From Nageia nagi (taxonomy: Eukaryota > Pinophyta), in the NCBI GenBank assembly GCA_050084985.1, contig JBITNC010000001.1:33852001-33916000 (forward strand): a DNA stretch of 64,000 nt. Reading direction: 5' to 3'. Of this stretch, positions 34,871 through 45,667 are shown piece after piece; position 1 is the first letter of the stretch; every line of letters begins with the position of its first letter. A program made the position numbers and the translations under genes. Under the pieces are notes generated by a model. It did no database searches, was not told where the DNA came from, and saw nothing but the letters and a program-made list of their open reading frames with translations.

Positions 34871-36054
34871 ACTTTTCTTTATCAACCTTTAGTTGTTGGG
34901 TATTTATTTTTTTTACCCACTCCAAATTTGATTTGATTTTTTGTCTTAGTCACACTTAAATATTTAAAGTTTACCCCTTAAAGTGACAACCAGGCAACCT
35001 CACACTTAAACATAATTTTTTAACATCCAAGTTGTTAGCACTTTAAGTAAAAATGGGGGGGATTTTTATCATTTTTTACTTAAATCTAAATAGATCTTGC
35101 ATGTTATGCTAAATGGATCTTGCATGCTAAGTTTAAAATGCATGCCTCTTAACATTGTTAGGATTAAAGCATGCTTAGTACTTAAATTTATAAGTTAAAA
35201 TGCATGATGCATGTTTAAAACTTAATTTTAAGTCATGGACTAATACATGTTTAAGTTATGGATTAATGCTAAATAGGACTTAGCATTTGAAAAATTCATT
35301 ATTTTTGAACTTGAGCAAAAATATGAAAAATGTAAAAGTCCTTTAGGGGTTAGTACAAAACCCATTGGACTCAATTTTGGCCTCTTAAGGTTTCAAGTTC
35401 ATGTGGATGGAGTATTTTCACTTTACTTTATTATTTTTGCACATTTGCTTTATACTTGCAATATGCAAAAATTTGAAAGTAACCCCTAAAATGAATACAT
35501 CCGCACGTATTTTCCACAACATGACTTATTTGGGGAGCCACGAGGTGAGGATAGGGCAGACTGGAGCCTTTTTAGTTCGAAGAACTGAGTGGTGGTAAGT
35601 CCATCTTAATTGCCCCTAAGACCTCTATTGGATTGGACATAACTCTATTAGGTGGACAGGCATGTGTGTAGTGATACCACATGTCTGCATGTCCATTCAG
35701 GGATTATCCTGATAACCTAGGAGGAAAATTGAAAACCTTAATCAAGATAATTAAAATGGTCGGTCCAAGATACATCATATCCTTGGAAAATAGTTAGTAT
35801 TTCTCCTTGTGAGAGTATATTACTAACCAAGGTGAACTGGTTGAGGACTGGTAGTACCTGGGCTCCACCTTGCGAGCATCCAGGTGAAGGCCTAATTCTA
35901 TACAAGAAAACAACCCCAACTTTATCCTTCTATGGATCGTGGTTAATAAGTTTGCACATGTAGGACATGTTTGGTTATTAGATGTCTTATTTGTATAGAT
36001 GGAAAATTGTAAAAGTTTGCATTCTTATTGCATATTTACTCTTTTTTTGTAGCA
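34871..36054 (+). other. Copia-C leader, 3' part with a possible intron
   Basis: No domain-bearing ORF. GTGGTAAGTCC at 35593 fits a splice donor, and CTCTTTTTTTGTAG ending at 36052, two bases before the gag ATG, fits an acceptor. Removing 35595-36052 would not join the short upstream frame (35401-35598) to gag, so it would be a 5'-untranslated intron. Prediction only. Confidence 0.35.
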
Positions 36055-39000
36055 ATGGTTGAAACCTTCATTCCCAAGCATATACTCGATGGTTCCAACT
36101 TTGGAATATGGGAACCTCATATGAAAGCTAAGTTACAAGCAAGGAAGCTGTGGCAGACAATTAGTGAAGACTTGGTCGCTCCTACCAATGAGAAGGCTCT
36201 TGAAGTATACAACTCAAAGAATGAGTTAGCAACTTCAATGATTTATCGTGTAGTTTCAGATGATGTCCTTCTCATGATTTCTTCATCAACTTCAGCAAAA
36301 GAAGCTTGGGATAGGCTAAAGAAAATTTACCTTGGGTCCAAATTTTCAAGGAGGTTTACCATTCTATAAAAGTTGTTGCAGTATCGACAAAGTGAAGATG
36401 AAAGTGCCTCCATCTACTTAAACAAAATCATTGACCTCAGGACACAATTGGTTGGTTGTGGGTGCAACTAGATCAATGATGAGTTCATGGTCTTCATCAT
36501 TCTTCAAAGCCTTACTACAAAGTTTAGTAACTTTGTCACGGTTATGGAAACAAGGCTCGATGATGAAGAAGATGTCATCTCACTTGATAACCTTTCTAGA
36601 CTTCTTCTGAAGCATGAGGAAACTTTGAACAAGAAAATGTTGAACCTTTCTCCAAAGGACAATAGCATTGCTCTAGGAGCAACCAAAAATCCTTTCAAGA
36701 AAAAGTTCAAACATTATAAATTCAAAGACAACAAGTCCTCATCTACCTTCAGGAAGTATGACAAAAAGGGCAACAACAATCATGACAACTACAGGCAAAG
36801 GAATGACAAAGCTGGATCAAGCAATCCAACACCTCAGGAAAAGTTTGATGGAACTTGTAACTTTTGTGGTATCTTTGGGCACAAAGAGTATGATTGTCGC
36901 AAAAAGAAATTTGCTCAAAAAGGTAAGGGCAATGCAAATGTGAGAAATTTCAATAATATAAAGAAGAACAAGCATACTGCTACTGTTGCCTACTACTCAA
37001 TGACTCAAACTATTTCAAATGATTGGATTGTTGATTCAGGATGCACTAATCACATGTGTTATGAAAAGGATAAGTTTGAAAACTTTCATAAGTATAAGAA
37101 GGATGCAGTTGTGATAGGTGATAATACAGTCCTTGATGTTCACGGAATAGGGAGTATGAAGATTCATGGAAAGACTCTTGATAATGTCTTTTATGTGCCT
37201 AAACTAAGGATGAATCTCATCTCCGTGATTCAGATTACAAGGAAAGGATGCTCATTTGAGTTTACCTCACACTCTTGGAGTGTTAAGAAAGGACTTGCCA
37301 CCTTGTTGAAAGGATCAGTAAAAGATGACCTTTATATTGTGGATCAAGTACCTTCAAAGATTTGTCTTGCTGCAAATGTTTGTTCAAAAGGTAATCTTTG
37401 GCATCAACGATTAGGACACCTTAACCACAAGAGTATTCAAGATATGAAAACTCAAGAACTTGTGGAAGGTTTACCTAATATTTCACCTACCATTGATCTT
37501 TGTGAAAGGTGCATTCTAGGAAAGATGCATAGGCAAAAGTTTGAAAAAGATAAGGCAACTCGGGCTACTTGTCCTCTTCAGCTTGTGCATTCAGATTTGA
37601 TGGGTCCTTTTCAGACTAAGTCACTAGGTGGAGCTTCTTATGTTCTGACCTTCATTGATGACTTCAGTAGGATGACATTTGGTTATCTACTTGAGCACAA
37701 GGATCAAACTTTTGATAGGTTTAGAGAATTCAAGGCACTTGTTGAAAATCAAACTGATGTTAAGATCAAGATGCTGAGATCTAATAATGGGGGTGAATAT
37801 AATAGCAATGAGTTTAACAACTATTGTGTTAAACATGGGATTAAGCGACAATTCACAATCCCTTACACCCCTCAGCAAAATGGAGTTGCTAAAAGGAATA
37901 ATTGCACCATTATGGAAATGGCAAGATGCATGTTGGGTAACCTTCCTAGTTTCTTATGGGGAGAAGCTATTCACACTGCTATTCACACCCTAAATAGGTG
38001 TCCTACTAAGGTAGTTGAAGGTAAAACTCCATATGAAGCATGGATAGGAAAGAAACCTAACCTCTCACACTTCAGGGTCTTCGGTTGTGATGCATTTGCC
38101 TTCATTACCTTAGAGAAAAGAAAGAAGCTAGATAAACGATTAGAAAAATGCATCTTTGTGGGGTATGATAATCAGCATAGAGGTTACAGGCTCTACTCTT
38201 CATCCCATAAAATAGTCTTTATTTCAAGGGATGTCAAGTTCAATGAACTTTCTGAGAATACGACCTCTCATGCTGAGGTGTTTGATACAGATGATTCTTT
38301 ACCTGCACCTAATTGGTTGGATGATCATGTAGAGACATCACTATAAGAGCAAAATTCTCCAGCATAGAGAATTACAAGGAGTATGACCTTGAATAGCTCT
38401 TTATTTGCCAAAATTGATAATACACATGAGCCATCAACCTTCAAAGAAGCTTCCAAGCAAGAGTGTTGGATGGAAGCTATGAAAGTTGAGTATGAGGTGC
38501 TCATGAAAAATGAAACTTGGGATTTGGTTCCTTATCCCAATGCGAAAAATGTGATTGGCAATAAATGGATATACAAGGTCAAGTACAATTTTGATGGAAA
38601 AATTGAAAAATACAAGGCAAGGTTAGTAGCCAAAGGATTCGCTCAGAAATATGGTATTGATTATGAGGAAACCTTTGCTCCTGTGGCCAAGATGCCTACT
38701 ATCAGAATAATTCTTGCTCTTTCTGTAGCTCAAGGATGGAAAGCTTTTCAACTTGATGTCAAAAGTGCATTTCTCAATGGTGACTTGGATGTTGAAATCT
38801 ACATGAATCAACTAGAAGGATTTATTCCAGAAGGAAAAGAGTCTCTTGTGTGTAAGCTAAAGAAGTCTTTGTATGGACTTAAGCAAGCACCTAGAGCATG
38901 GTACAAGAAAATTTCAGGATTCTTTGCAGATATTGGTTTTTCCAAGTGCTTCTCAAATTCAGATCTATATGTACTCAATCAAGGAAAAGACGTGGTCATA

Positions 39001-39975
39001 ATTCTCCTTTATGTGGATGATCTTCTCATAACAGGCAATAATATTGAAATCATCCAAGAGTGCATCTCCAAACTCAAGGCAACATTTGAAATGACTGATC
39101 TAGGTCTATTGCATTACTATCTTGGGATGCAAGTATACCAACATAAAGATTGTACTTATCTTAGTCAATCTAATTATATATCAGACATCTTGCAAAAGTT
39201 TGGAATGGAGGAGTGTAAATATGCTGCCATACCTATTTCTCCTAGCATCGTTGTATCATTGAGCTCAGATTCTCAATTGGCTGATGCTACAGCTTATAGA
39301 TAATTGATTGGTAGTCTTTTGTATCTAACTATCTCTTGTCTTGATATTACCTTTGCAGTGAATCTGATGGCACGATTCATGCAAAAACCATATGTTGAAC
39401 ACCTCAATGCTGTTAAGCAAATCTTGAGGTATGTCACAGGGACAAAGGATCTTGCTCTTAAGTATTCCAAAGTGCCCTCAATTATTCTCTTAGGGTTCTC
39501 AGATTTTGATTATGGGGGAGATAGAGATGATAGAAAATCAACCTCTGCATATGTGTTTAGCATTGGTTCAGGTGCTATCTCTTGGGCTTCCAAGAAGAAA
39601 CCTACTATGACTCTTTCTACCACTGAAGCTGAATATCAAGCCATGTCTATTGCTGCCCAAGATGCTATTTGGCTAAGGCATATTTTGAACAAAATTGGGT
39701 ATAAGCAAAATGGCCCATCTCTTATTTTGTCAGATAATCAATCGGTTATCTCTTTGGCTAAGAATCCTATGTTCCATCAGCGAACTAAACATGTAGAAAT
39801 CCAAGCCCATTTTATCAGGGAGAAGGTTCTAGATGACATCATACACTTGTAGTATTGTCCATATACTAAAAACTCTACTAATTTGTTCACCAAGCCCCTT
39901 CCTAAAGCTCAGTTCTACAAGCTTAGGGATTCTCTCGGGTTGGTGAAGTTGCCCTCAAGGGGGAGTGAAGTTTAA
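36055..39975 (+). pseudogene. Copia-C gag-pol polyprotein with six in-frame stops
   Basis: About 1306 codons in one frame, normal for copia. Start ATG at 36055 (MVETFIPKHILDGSNFGIWE). Zinc knuckle CNFCGIFGHKEYDC at 36856-36897. Protease WIVDSGCTNHM, Asp codon 37033. Pre-integrase LWHQRLGHLNH at about 37399. Integrase with first Asp at 37594 (HSDLMGPF), second at 37783 reading Asn (LRSNNGGEY), third 36 residues on at 37891 reading Lys (QNGVAKRNN). RT with SLYGLKQAPRAWY and intact YVDD at 39010. RNase H with SDFDYGGD, TEAEYQA and SDNQSV. Stops are TAA 36367, TAG 36469, TAA 38344, TAG 38365, TAA 39301 and TAG 39850; no frameshift. At 39301 and 39850 the neighbouring residues are those that flank a conserved Gln in the family (YR-x-LIGSL, HL-x-YCP). 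Translation would stop within gag. Confidence 0.93.
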
Positions 39976-40024
39976 AATTTTGTTAGTGATGACAACTTCA
40001 CCTCTAAGAGGCCTTTTTGATTGT

Positions 40025-40320
40025 ACATTCTAGACCTCCATGGTAAGTTTGCTCTGCGTGACAAACTTGTTGTACAATTGTTGTTATAGAGTGTTGATTA
40101 TTTTATACTTTAGTGGTAAGTTTGCTCTGTGTGACAAACTTGTTGTACATTTTATACCTCCGTGGTGAGTTTGCTCTACATGAGAAACTTGTAAAAATTT
40201 TGAGCATATAATTAATATACCTCCATGGTAAGTTCGCTCTACATGAGGAACTTGTTGTACATTCTATACCTCCGTGGTGAGTTTGCTCTACGTGAGAAAC
40301 TCGTTGTACAATTTTTATGC
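40025..40320 (+). repeat. five-unit array in the Copia-C 3' untranslated region
   Basis: Five diverged units of CCTCCRTGGTRAGTTTGCTC, then TRCGTGASAAACTTGTTGTA, start near 40036, 40109, 40156, 40218 and 40267 with uneven spacing. Each carries GGTAAGT or GGTGAGT, the plant splice-donor consensus. Confidence 0.8.
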
Positions 40321-40758
40321 TCTATTTAAAATCAACACATGTCTATATACAACAGGTTAAGTGATGGATTGGCATCTCTGTGATGGCTTATAGTGCACCA
40401 TTGATTAGTTATTTATAAGATGGCATTATTTGATTCTCTTATTTGAATATATGATGCATCTAACTAATTTTGTTCATGAGTTGCTTGTAGCATGCAAGAT
40501 CTTCTTCAGAAATGCAGGTTACTCACCTTGTGAAAGCAAGCTCATGGAGACTCACATGTCAGCTTAATGTTGATCGACTACTATGTACAGTGAAACCAGT
40601 TGTGGTTAATGATTGTATTGTAATGTAGTGAGCTCATACTAGTTCTCAAAAAGATTCTCAAATATGTAAAAGTTCTCATCTCCACTCGTATCTCTATGGA
40701 GGAGAACTCTCTCTTACTCTCTCTCTTCTCTCTTCTACGCTCTATCCCAATATTGCAT
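40321..40758 (+). other. Copia-C 3' untranslated region
   Basis: Non-coding stretch between the repeat array and the polypurine tract. It contains a TCTC-rich tract at about 40705-40740. Confidence 0.6.
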
Positions 40759-40768
40759 TAAGGGGAAG
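40759..40768 (+). promoter_or_regulatory. polypurine tract of Copia-C
   Basis: TAAGGGGAAG abuts the 3' LTR and would prime plus-strand DNA synthesis. Confidence 0.85.
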
Positions 40769-41292
40769 TGTTAGAATTTGTAATGAAATATTGTGAATAT
40801 CTAAACTCCTTGTAAATTCAATTAATCACTTAAGGGTATGTAGATACCTTAAGAGATTAATTGAATTCTTTAATATGTAGACTTTGACTTTACCAAAGTG
40901 GTTAGTTGGTAGGTTGAAGTTTGGTGATACATTTAATGTAACCCTAACCTTACCCTTGGGTTAAAGGGAGGTTAGGGAGGTTCTCTCAAGCTATAAATAA
41001 AGGGCCTCTCCTCTTGTAACATATCTAAGTCTTGAAGTAAGATTACTCTACTTGGTTGTGTAGGAGAGAGCAAGAGAATAGTTGTAAGAGAGACATAGAT
41101 TGAGAATAGAGAACTAGTTGTGGATGTACTCCCAAGGAGGGAGGAACCACATTATATTGGTGTCATATTGTGTGAATGATGTTCTTATAATTATAGATGT
41201 GTTATCTTGAGTGATTGTGTTATCTTGTGTACACTTGAGTTTCCTAGTCTTAGGTCCTAGAGGATTTGTTTAGATCTAGTTCAAATCCTTCA
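40769..41292 (+). repeat. 3' LTR of Copia-C
   Basis: 524 bp, TGTTAGAATT to AATCCTTCA, aligned without gaps to the 5' LTR with four substitutions by visual comparison. Followed by GGATC. Confidence 0.95.
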
Positions 41293-42000
41293 GGATCAAC
41301 CTCATCAAGTAGGAGAATTTGATACTCCCCTACTAGTCATCTCTCCATAGATGATAATATCTAATACCACCTAAGTTGATCTTAGAAATAATATCAAAGA
41401 CTCTATCAACTCCATACAAATAAGAAATAGCCATCAAACATTATCTCGATTAATGATGTATCAAATTTGCTAATCTTGAATAGAAAAATGGTAGAGGATA
41501 TAGATGTTCTCTATTATGAAAGTCATCTCCCTTATCGAGAGATGAAATATGGAGGTAGTAGAATCCCAACCCTCAAGTAGAGTAGAAATAAGAGGATAAG
41601 TCTAATGAATCTAAGCCATGAAGGGTCCAACACCAAATGCCATGCCCTAAAGAAATGCATGATCCTCATCACTGAGAAATGGGCATCCCTCAATGAGAAT
41701 GGTAGGATACTGACCTCCAGGGTTGAAAAATATATCTAACCTAAAATATTTAATATACTATGTTAAAAAAATATCAAGTTAAATTAATAAGTTTCTTATT
41801 TTTCACTTTGACCAATGCAACATATTTTAGAAAAGCTAAGTATTACAAATAGTTCAAAATTTGAAAAAATTGAACATGACTAAATACATAGTATGAATAT
41901 TTGCATAAGATCATCATGTAACCTCACTGTAATTACAAAGAGCAGAGTAATTAAATCAATTTTATATCCAAAATAAGCTTCTTATCATTTACTCACTTCA
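41293..42000 (-). pseudogene. antisense plant-mobile-domain ORF of Tat-A, 5' part
   Basis: On the minus strand from about 41560 it reads EGWDSTTSIFHLSIREMTFI, then IENIYILYHFSIQD. This matches the core plant mobile domain pattern TFHLP-x-GEMT-x-TLEDV-x-x-LLGLPI. Copia-C cut the ORF at 41293, and it continues at 32541 on the same strand. Upstream (about 41720-41600) GHGMAFGVGPFMA-like text may be its start. Several stops. The orientation opposite to pol inside the Tat-A 3' region is as known for Tat-lineage antisense ORFs. Confidence 0.65.
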
Positions 42001-42296
42001 TCATATGGAGACAAACTAGAGTCTCATCACATACATACCTCATAACAACATATGGTATAGAGATAAATACAAGTGTAGTTTTGATGTATAACATTACTAT
42101 TTTTAAAATGCATCAAATGTAAAAGATCAAAACCCAATTTAATCATGATTCAAGCAATTAAATTTTCCTTATTAAAGAGATTTAATCAATTTAAAACATC
42201 AACTAGAGTAAAAAATACAAGTTAAGAAACTTGGACTTGCCCACTTTTCACCAAAAGAAATTTTTGAATTATCCTTCATTATCATCAATGGATAAT

Positions 42297-42312
42297 TCAA
42301 AAAGGAGAAAAA
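42297..42312 (+). promoter_or_regulatory. polypurine tract of Tat-A
   Basis: TTCAAAAAGGAGAAAAA runs directly into the 3' LTR start TGTAGACACC. Confidence 0.7.
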
Positions 42313-43221
42313 TGTAGACACCCAAAAATGACCCCTTTTTTGAAAGTCAAAAGAGGGATAAAAATTTAAACATTATTATAAAATTTATAATTAATGTTGA
42401 AATGCCAATGCTTGATAATCAATTTTCTATGACTTGAACCAAATGTTAATGTCCACTCCTAGGATGTCGATGACTCTGCAATTAGTAAAACTAAAATAAT
42501 AAAAAAGTGATCTATTGAGTGATTTATATATCAAATCTATGGACTAGGTATGGTTCATGGTTAATCCTATATATTTGACCATGAGATCAGTACAATTTAT
42601 GATCTAGATGAGCTCTTGGACCTAGTTTTTTTCCTCCAAAATGTTATATCCAACTAATTTTTGAATCTATAAATTAAACCTTCAAGAATGAAGAAAGGGA
42701 CACAAATTTGAAGTAAAACCACTTTGCAAAAATTCATCTAGGATTTTTATGATTTAAGTATTATTATGCTTATTTTTTTATTTCACTCGATATTTTATAC
42801 TTTTGATATGAATAGGTATATTTGATTCTTTATTTTTGCATGTGTGCATGGTCCACAAGCATTGAATAATGGAGTGATGAATATTTTTGAAGAGGTAAGA
42901 GTTGGAAACCAAAATATTTAGCTAAAAATTTACAAGAGGATGAATCAACAGTTTATACTAAGGTTGTAGAAATGCCAATAACTCCCTATCAGATGTCCAT
43001 GACTGAACACAACCACCAATGACTACATATAGAATATTGGTGACTTTGCAAAAGCCAAAGAGGATTGAAATACCAAAATTTTGTAAAAGCCCTTTCAAAA
43101 AGGAACATTAAATATATTTATTCATATTGGTAAATTAAGATCAAATAAAAATGTAATAAAACATTCATTTATTTTAGTGAAATTTATCTATTTATGAGTA
43201 GGTCACATTATTATGTTGACA
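42313..43221 (+). repeat. 3' LTR of Tat-A
   Basis: 909 bp from TGTAGACACC to GTTGACA, followed by the AAAAG duplication. Aligned with 10826-11729. It has one copy of the segment that is tandemly repeated at the 5' end. Confidence 0.85.
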
Positions 43222-45667
43222 AAAAGATATGGTTGTGAATTAAGGAGATCAAAAAGTGGATTAATTATAGAAACTAGAAGAAGGAAAAAAAATAATTTAT
43301 ACATCCTAACTAAAACATCAAAAGGATATCATTTTCTTGGATAAGAAGATACTACCTAGCTATGGAACAAAAGACTTGAACACATTAGTTTTAAAAATTT
43401 GACAAAGATCAGTATGAAAGAGGTAAAAAGAGACATGCCAAGCATCTTTGAGCCATTCAATAATATGTGTCCTTCATGTCAATAAGGAAATTATAAAAAA
43501 ATGTAATTCAAGGCTAAAGAACATCATTATAGCAAACCTCTTAAGTTAGTTCATACTGATCTATGTGGATTAACTAGAACTCAAAAGATAAATTACCATA
43601 GACATTTTATGTTATTTATAGATGATTAGTCAAGAATGACATGGGAACAATTCCTCAAACATAAATAAGAGGTTTTTGAAATATTTTTATGCTTCAATAA
43701 CATGATTGGAAATCAAACTAGCAGAAGAATAAAATATCTTAGATCATACATAGGAGGAGAATTAATCTCTAAAGAGTTTGCTAAGTACTATGAGTAATAT
43801 AGATTCAAAACATAATTTGTAGCTACTAGAATACTACAAAAAAATGGTAGTATGGAAATAAAGAATAAAATAATGCAAGATATGGCTAGAAAAATGATGA
43901 ATAAGAATAAAGTAAAAGATAAGTTCTAAAAAGAGGTAGTACACATAGCTTTCCATATTTAAAATAGATGTTTACTTAGACCACATGAAAATAAAACACC
44001 ATATGAGTTATGGTTTGGAAAAAGGCTATTGTCAAACATTTTAAAGTATTTTAAAGTAAATGCTAAATAATAATACTAAATAAAATCTTGGCAAGTTTGA
44101 ATATAGGTTTGATGAAGGATTTTTTCTTGGCTACCCATGCAAAAACAAAGCCTACCAATGCTACAATAAGCAAATTGGAAAGTTTGAAATGTAAAGGTTG
44201 ATGAAGGAAATATTCAAATATAAGCAATATAATGATTATCATATATGAAGATAAAGAAGATGATTAATCACCATTAGTATCACTAAATCATCACCATAAT
44301 CCTCACCTAGATCATCACCATTATTCTCTCCATAAACATCATCACCAACATCATGTAAGGGATCACCAAAAGCAACATCTAAGTTATCACCACCAAGCTC
44401 ACTAAAAGCATCTAGTAAATGCTAGTAGCTAAATCATAAAAGTAGCAAATCATTGGAGATCCTAATATGGGTATTCAAATAAGAAGGAGAAATTTCCAAA
44501 CTCAAGAGCACACAATTATGCATTACTATCTCATTTTGAACCAATAAATGTTATAGAAAAAATAAATATCAAACTTGGATGAATGTATTGGAAGAAGAGT
44601 TGAATTAGTTGAGAAGACACAACACATGGGAACTAGTTCTGAGATTGAACAACAAGAATGTTATTGGTACCAAGTGGGTATTCAGGAATAATCAAAATAA
44701 AGAGGGAAAGGAGGTTAGAAACAAATATATACTATTTTCCAAAGGTATGCTCAAGTAGAAGGAATTTATTTTGAAAATACTTTTGCATCAAGAGCAAGTT
44801 TGAAATTAATTAGGATGTTCTTAAAATTAGTAACATACAAGAACTTCAATATACATCAAATGGATGTTAAATATGCATTTTTGAATGGCAACCTAGAGAA
44901 ATAAGTTTACATTGAATAACCATATGGATTTTAGCTAGAAGAGATACCAATATGGTTTGTAGACTAAAAAAAGGATTTGTACAACCTAAAACAAGCACCC
45001 AGGCATGGTATCAAGGATGAATAATTATCTTCTACAACAAAGATTTAAAAAGGGTAGGTACATAGTAAATTTATGTTAAAACTAAACATAATTATCAACT
45101 TGTTATTGTTATATATGTAATAATATCATATTTAGTAGATGCAAAGATGAGATATGCAAAGAATTTACTAATTATATGTAAAATGAATTTGAAATATCTA
45201 TGGTTGGCAAGTTATCATACTTTCTTGGTCTATAAGTGAATCAACTAGATAAATGCATATTCATATCTCAAAACAAGTATGTGAAGGACATGTTAAAGAA
45301 AGTTTAACATGGAAGATAGTAAACATGTAAGCACTCCCATGATGACCAATTGTAAACTAAGTAATGAATACAATTCATCTCCTATTGATCAAACTCTATA
45401 TAGATTAATGATTGGTGGTTTGTTATATTTAATTACATCTAGTTTGGATATATTACAAGCAATTTGTATGATTGCAAGATTTCAAGTAGCTCCAAAGGAA
45501 ATATGGCACTATAGTAAAAAGAATTTTTAGATATATTAAGGGAACTATGGATATGGAATATGGCAACCAAAAGGTAATAATTCACTCTTATTACATATTT
45601 TGATGTTGATTAGGTTGGATGTATTGATGATAAAAAAAGCACAAGTGGAGTGCTTTCTATCTGGGTG
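43222..45667 (+). pseudogene. Copia-1 pol, 3' half (integrase, RT, part of RNase H)
   Basis: It resumes the frame left at 10825. In order: NNLYILTKTSKGYHFLG and WNKRLEHISFKNLT (pre-integrase, about 43290-43400), KPLKLVHTDLCGLTRTQKIN (integrase, about 43540), FIDD-stop-SRMTWEQFLKHK, RIKYLRSYIGGELISKEF, NKTPYELWFGKR, a Ser/Pro-rich linker near 44280-44420, RT pieces NIHQMDVKYAFLNGNLE (about 44850) and DLYNLKQAPR, then DQTLYRLMIGGLLYLITSS (45390) and DDKKSTSGVL (about 45625), where RNase H breaks off at the CACTA-like block. Many stops. The RNase H remainder and 3' LTR were not found. Confidence 0.8.

Larger units (their letters stand above)
32542..41292 (+). mobile_element. Copia-C: young full-length Ty1/copia retrotransposon
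   Basis: 8751 bp with identical-length 524-bp LTRs that I find to differ at four positions, a perfect GGATC target duplication, an initiator-Met primer site, a leader of about 3 kb with a GC-rich block, a single-frame gag-pol (36055-39975), a 3' array of GGTRAGT repeats and a polypurine tract. Domain order gag, protease, integrase, RT, RNase H is that of Ty1/copia. Six in-frame stops and two substituted integrase catalytic residues mean this copy cannot encode its own machinery. Confidence 0.95.
10826..43221 (+). mobile_element. Tat-A: full-length nested Tat/Ogre-type Ty3/gypsy retrotransposon
   Basis: It is bounded by TGTAG...(T)GACA LTRs and an AAAAG duplication, and inserted in the pol of Copia-1. 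The order is 5' LTR, primer site, long leader, gag (13901), protease (about 17500), RT (about 19400), RNase H, second RNase H (about 21750), integrase (22200-23215 and 26153-26345), 21-bp minisatellite (27140-27735), antisense plant-mobile-domain ORF, polypurine tract and 3' LTR. Dual RNase H plus an antisense ORF after pol marks the Tat lineage. Four later insertions lie inside it. Subtracting them leaves roughly 19 kb, within the range of Ogre/Tat elements. All genes are broken. Confidence 0.85.

Noticed and set aside
34521-34959. Overlapping open frames on both strands of the GC-rich leader block
   Set aside because: GC-rich sequence has few stops by chance. The peptides are low-complexity and conflict with each other.
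35401-35598. Upstream ORF spliced in frame to gag
   Set aside because: Joining at the predicted donor and acceptor runs into a stop after three codons, so it cannot be a 5' coding exon.
36504-37993. Several short ORFs overlapping the Copia-C gag-pol on both strands
   Set aside because: They lie inside the long gag-pol frame and have no features of their own.
36055-39975. Reassigned genetic code (TAA/TAG = Gln) in the source organism
   Set aside because: The gypsy element at 51979-58071 has stops at Trp positions in RT and Tat-A has TGA where Arg is expected, so ordinary decay under the standard code explains the window. Recorded as an alternative only.
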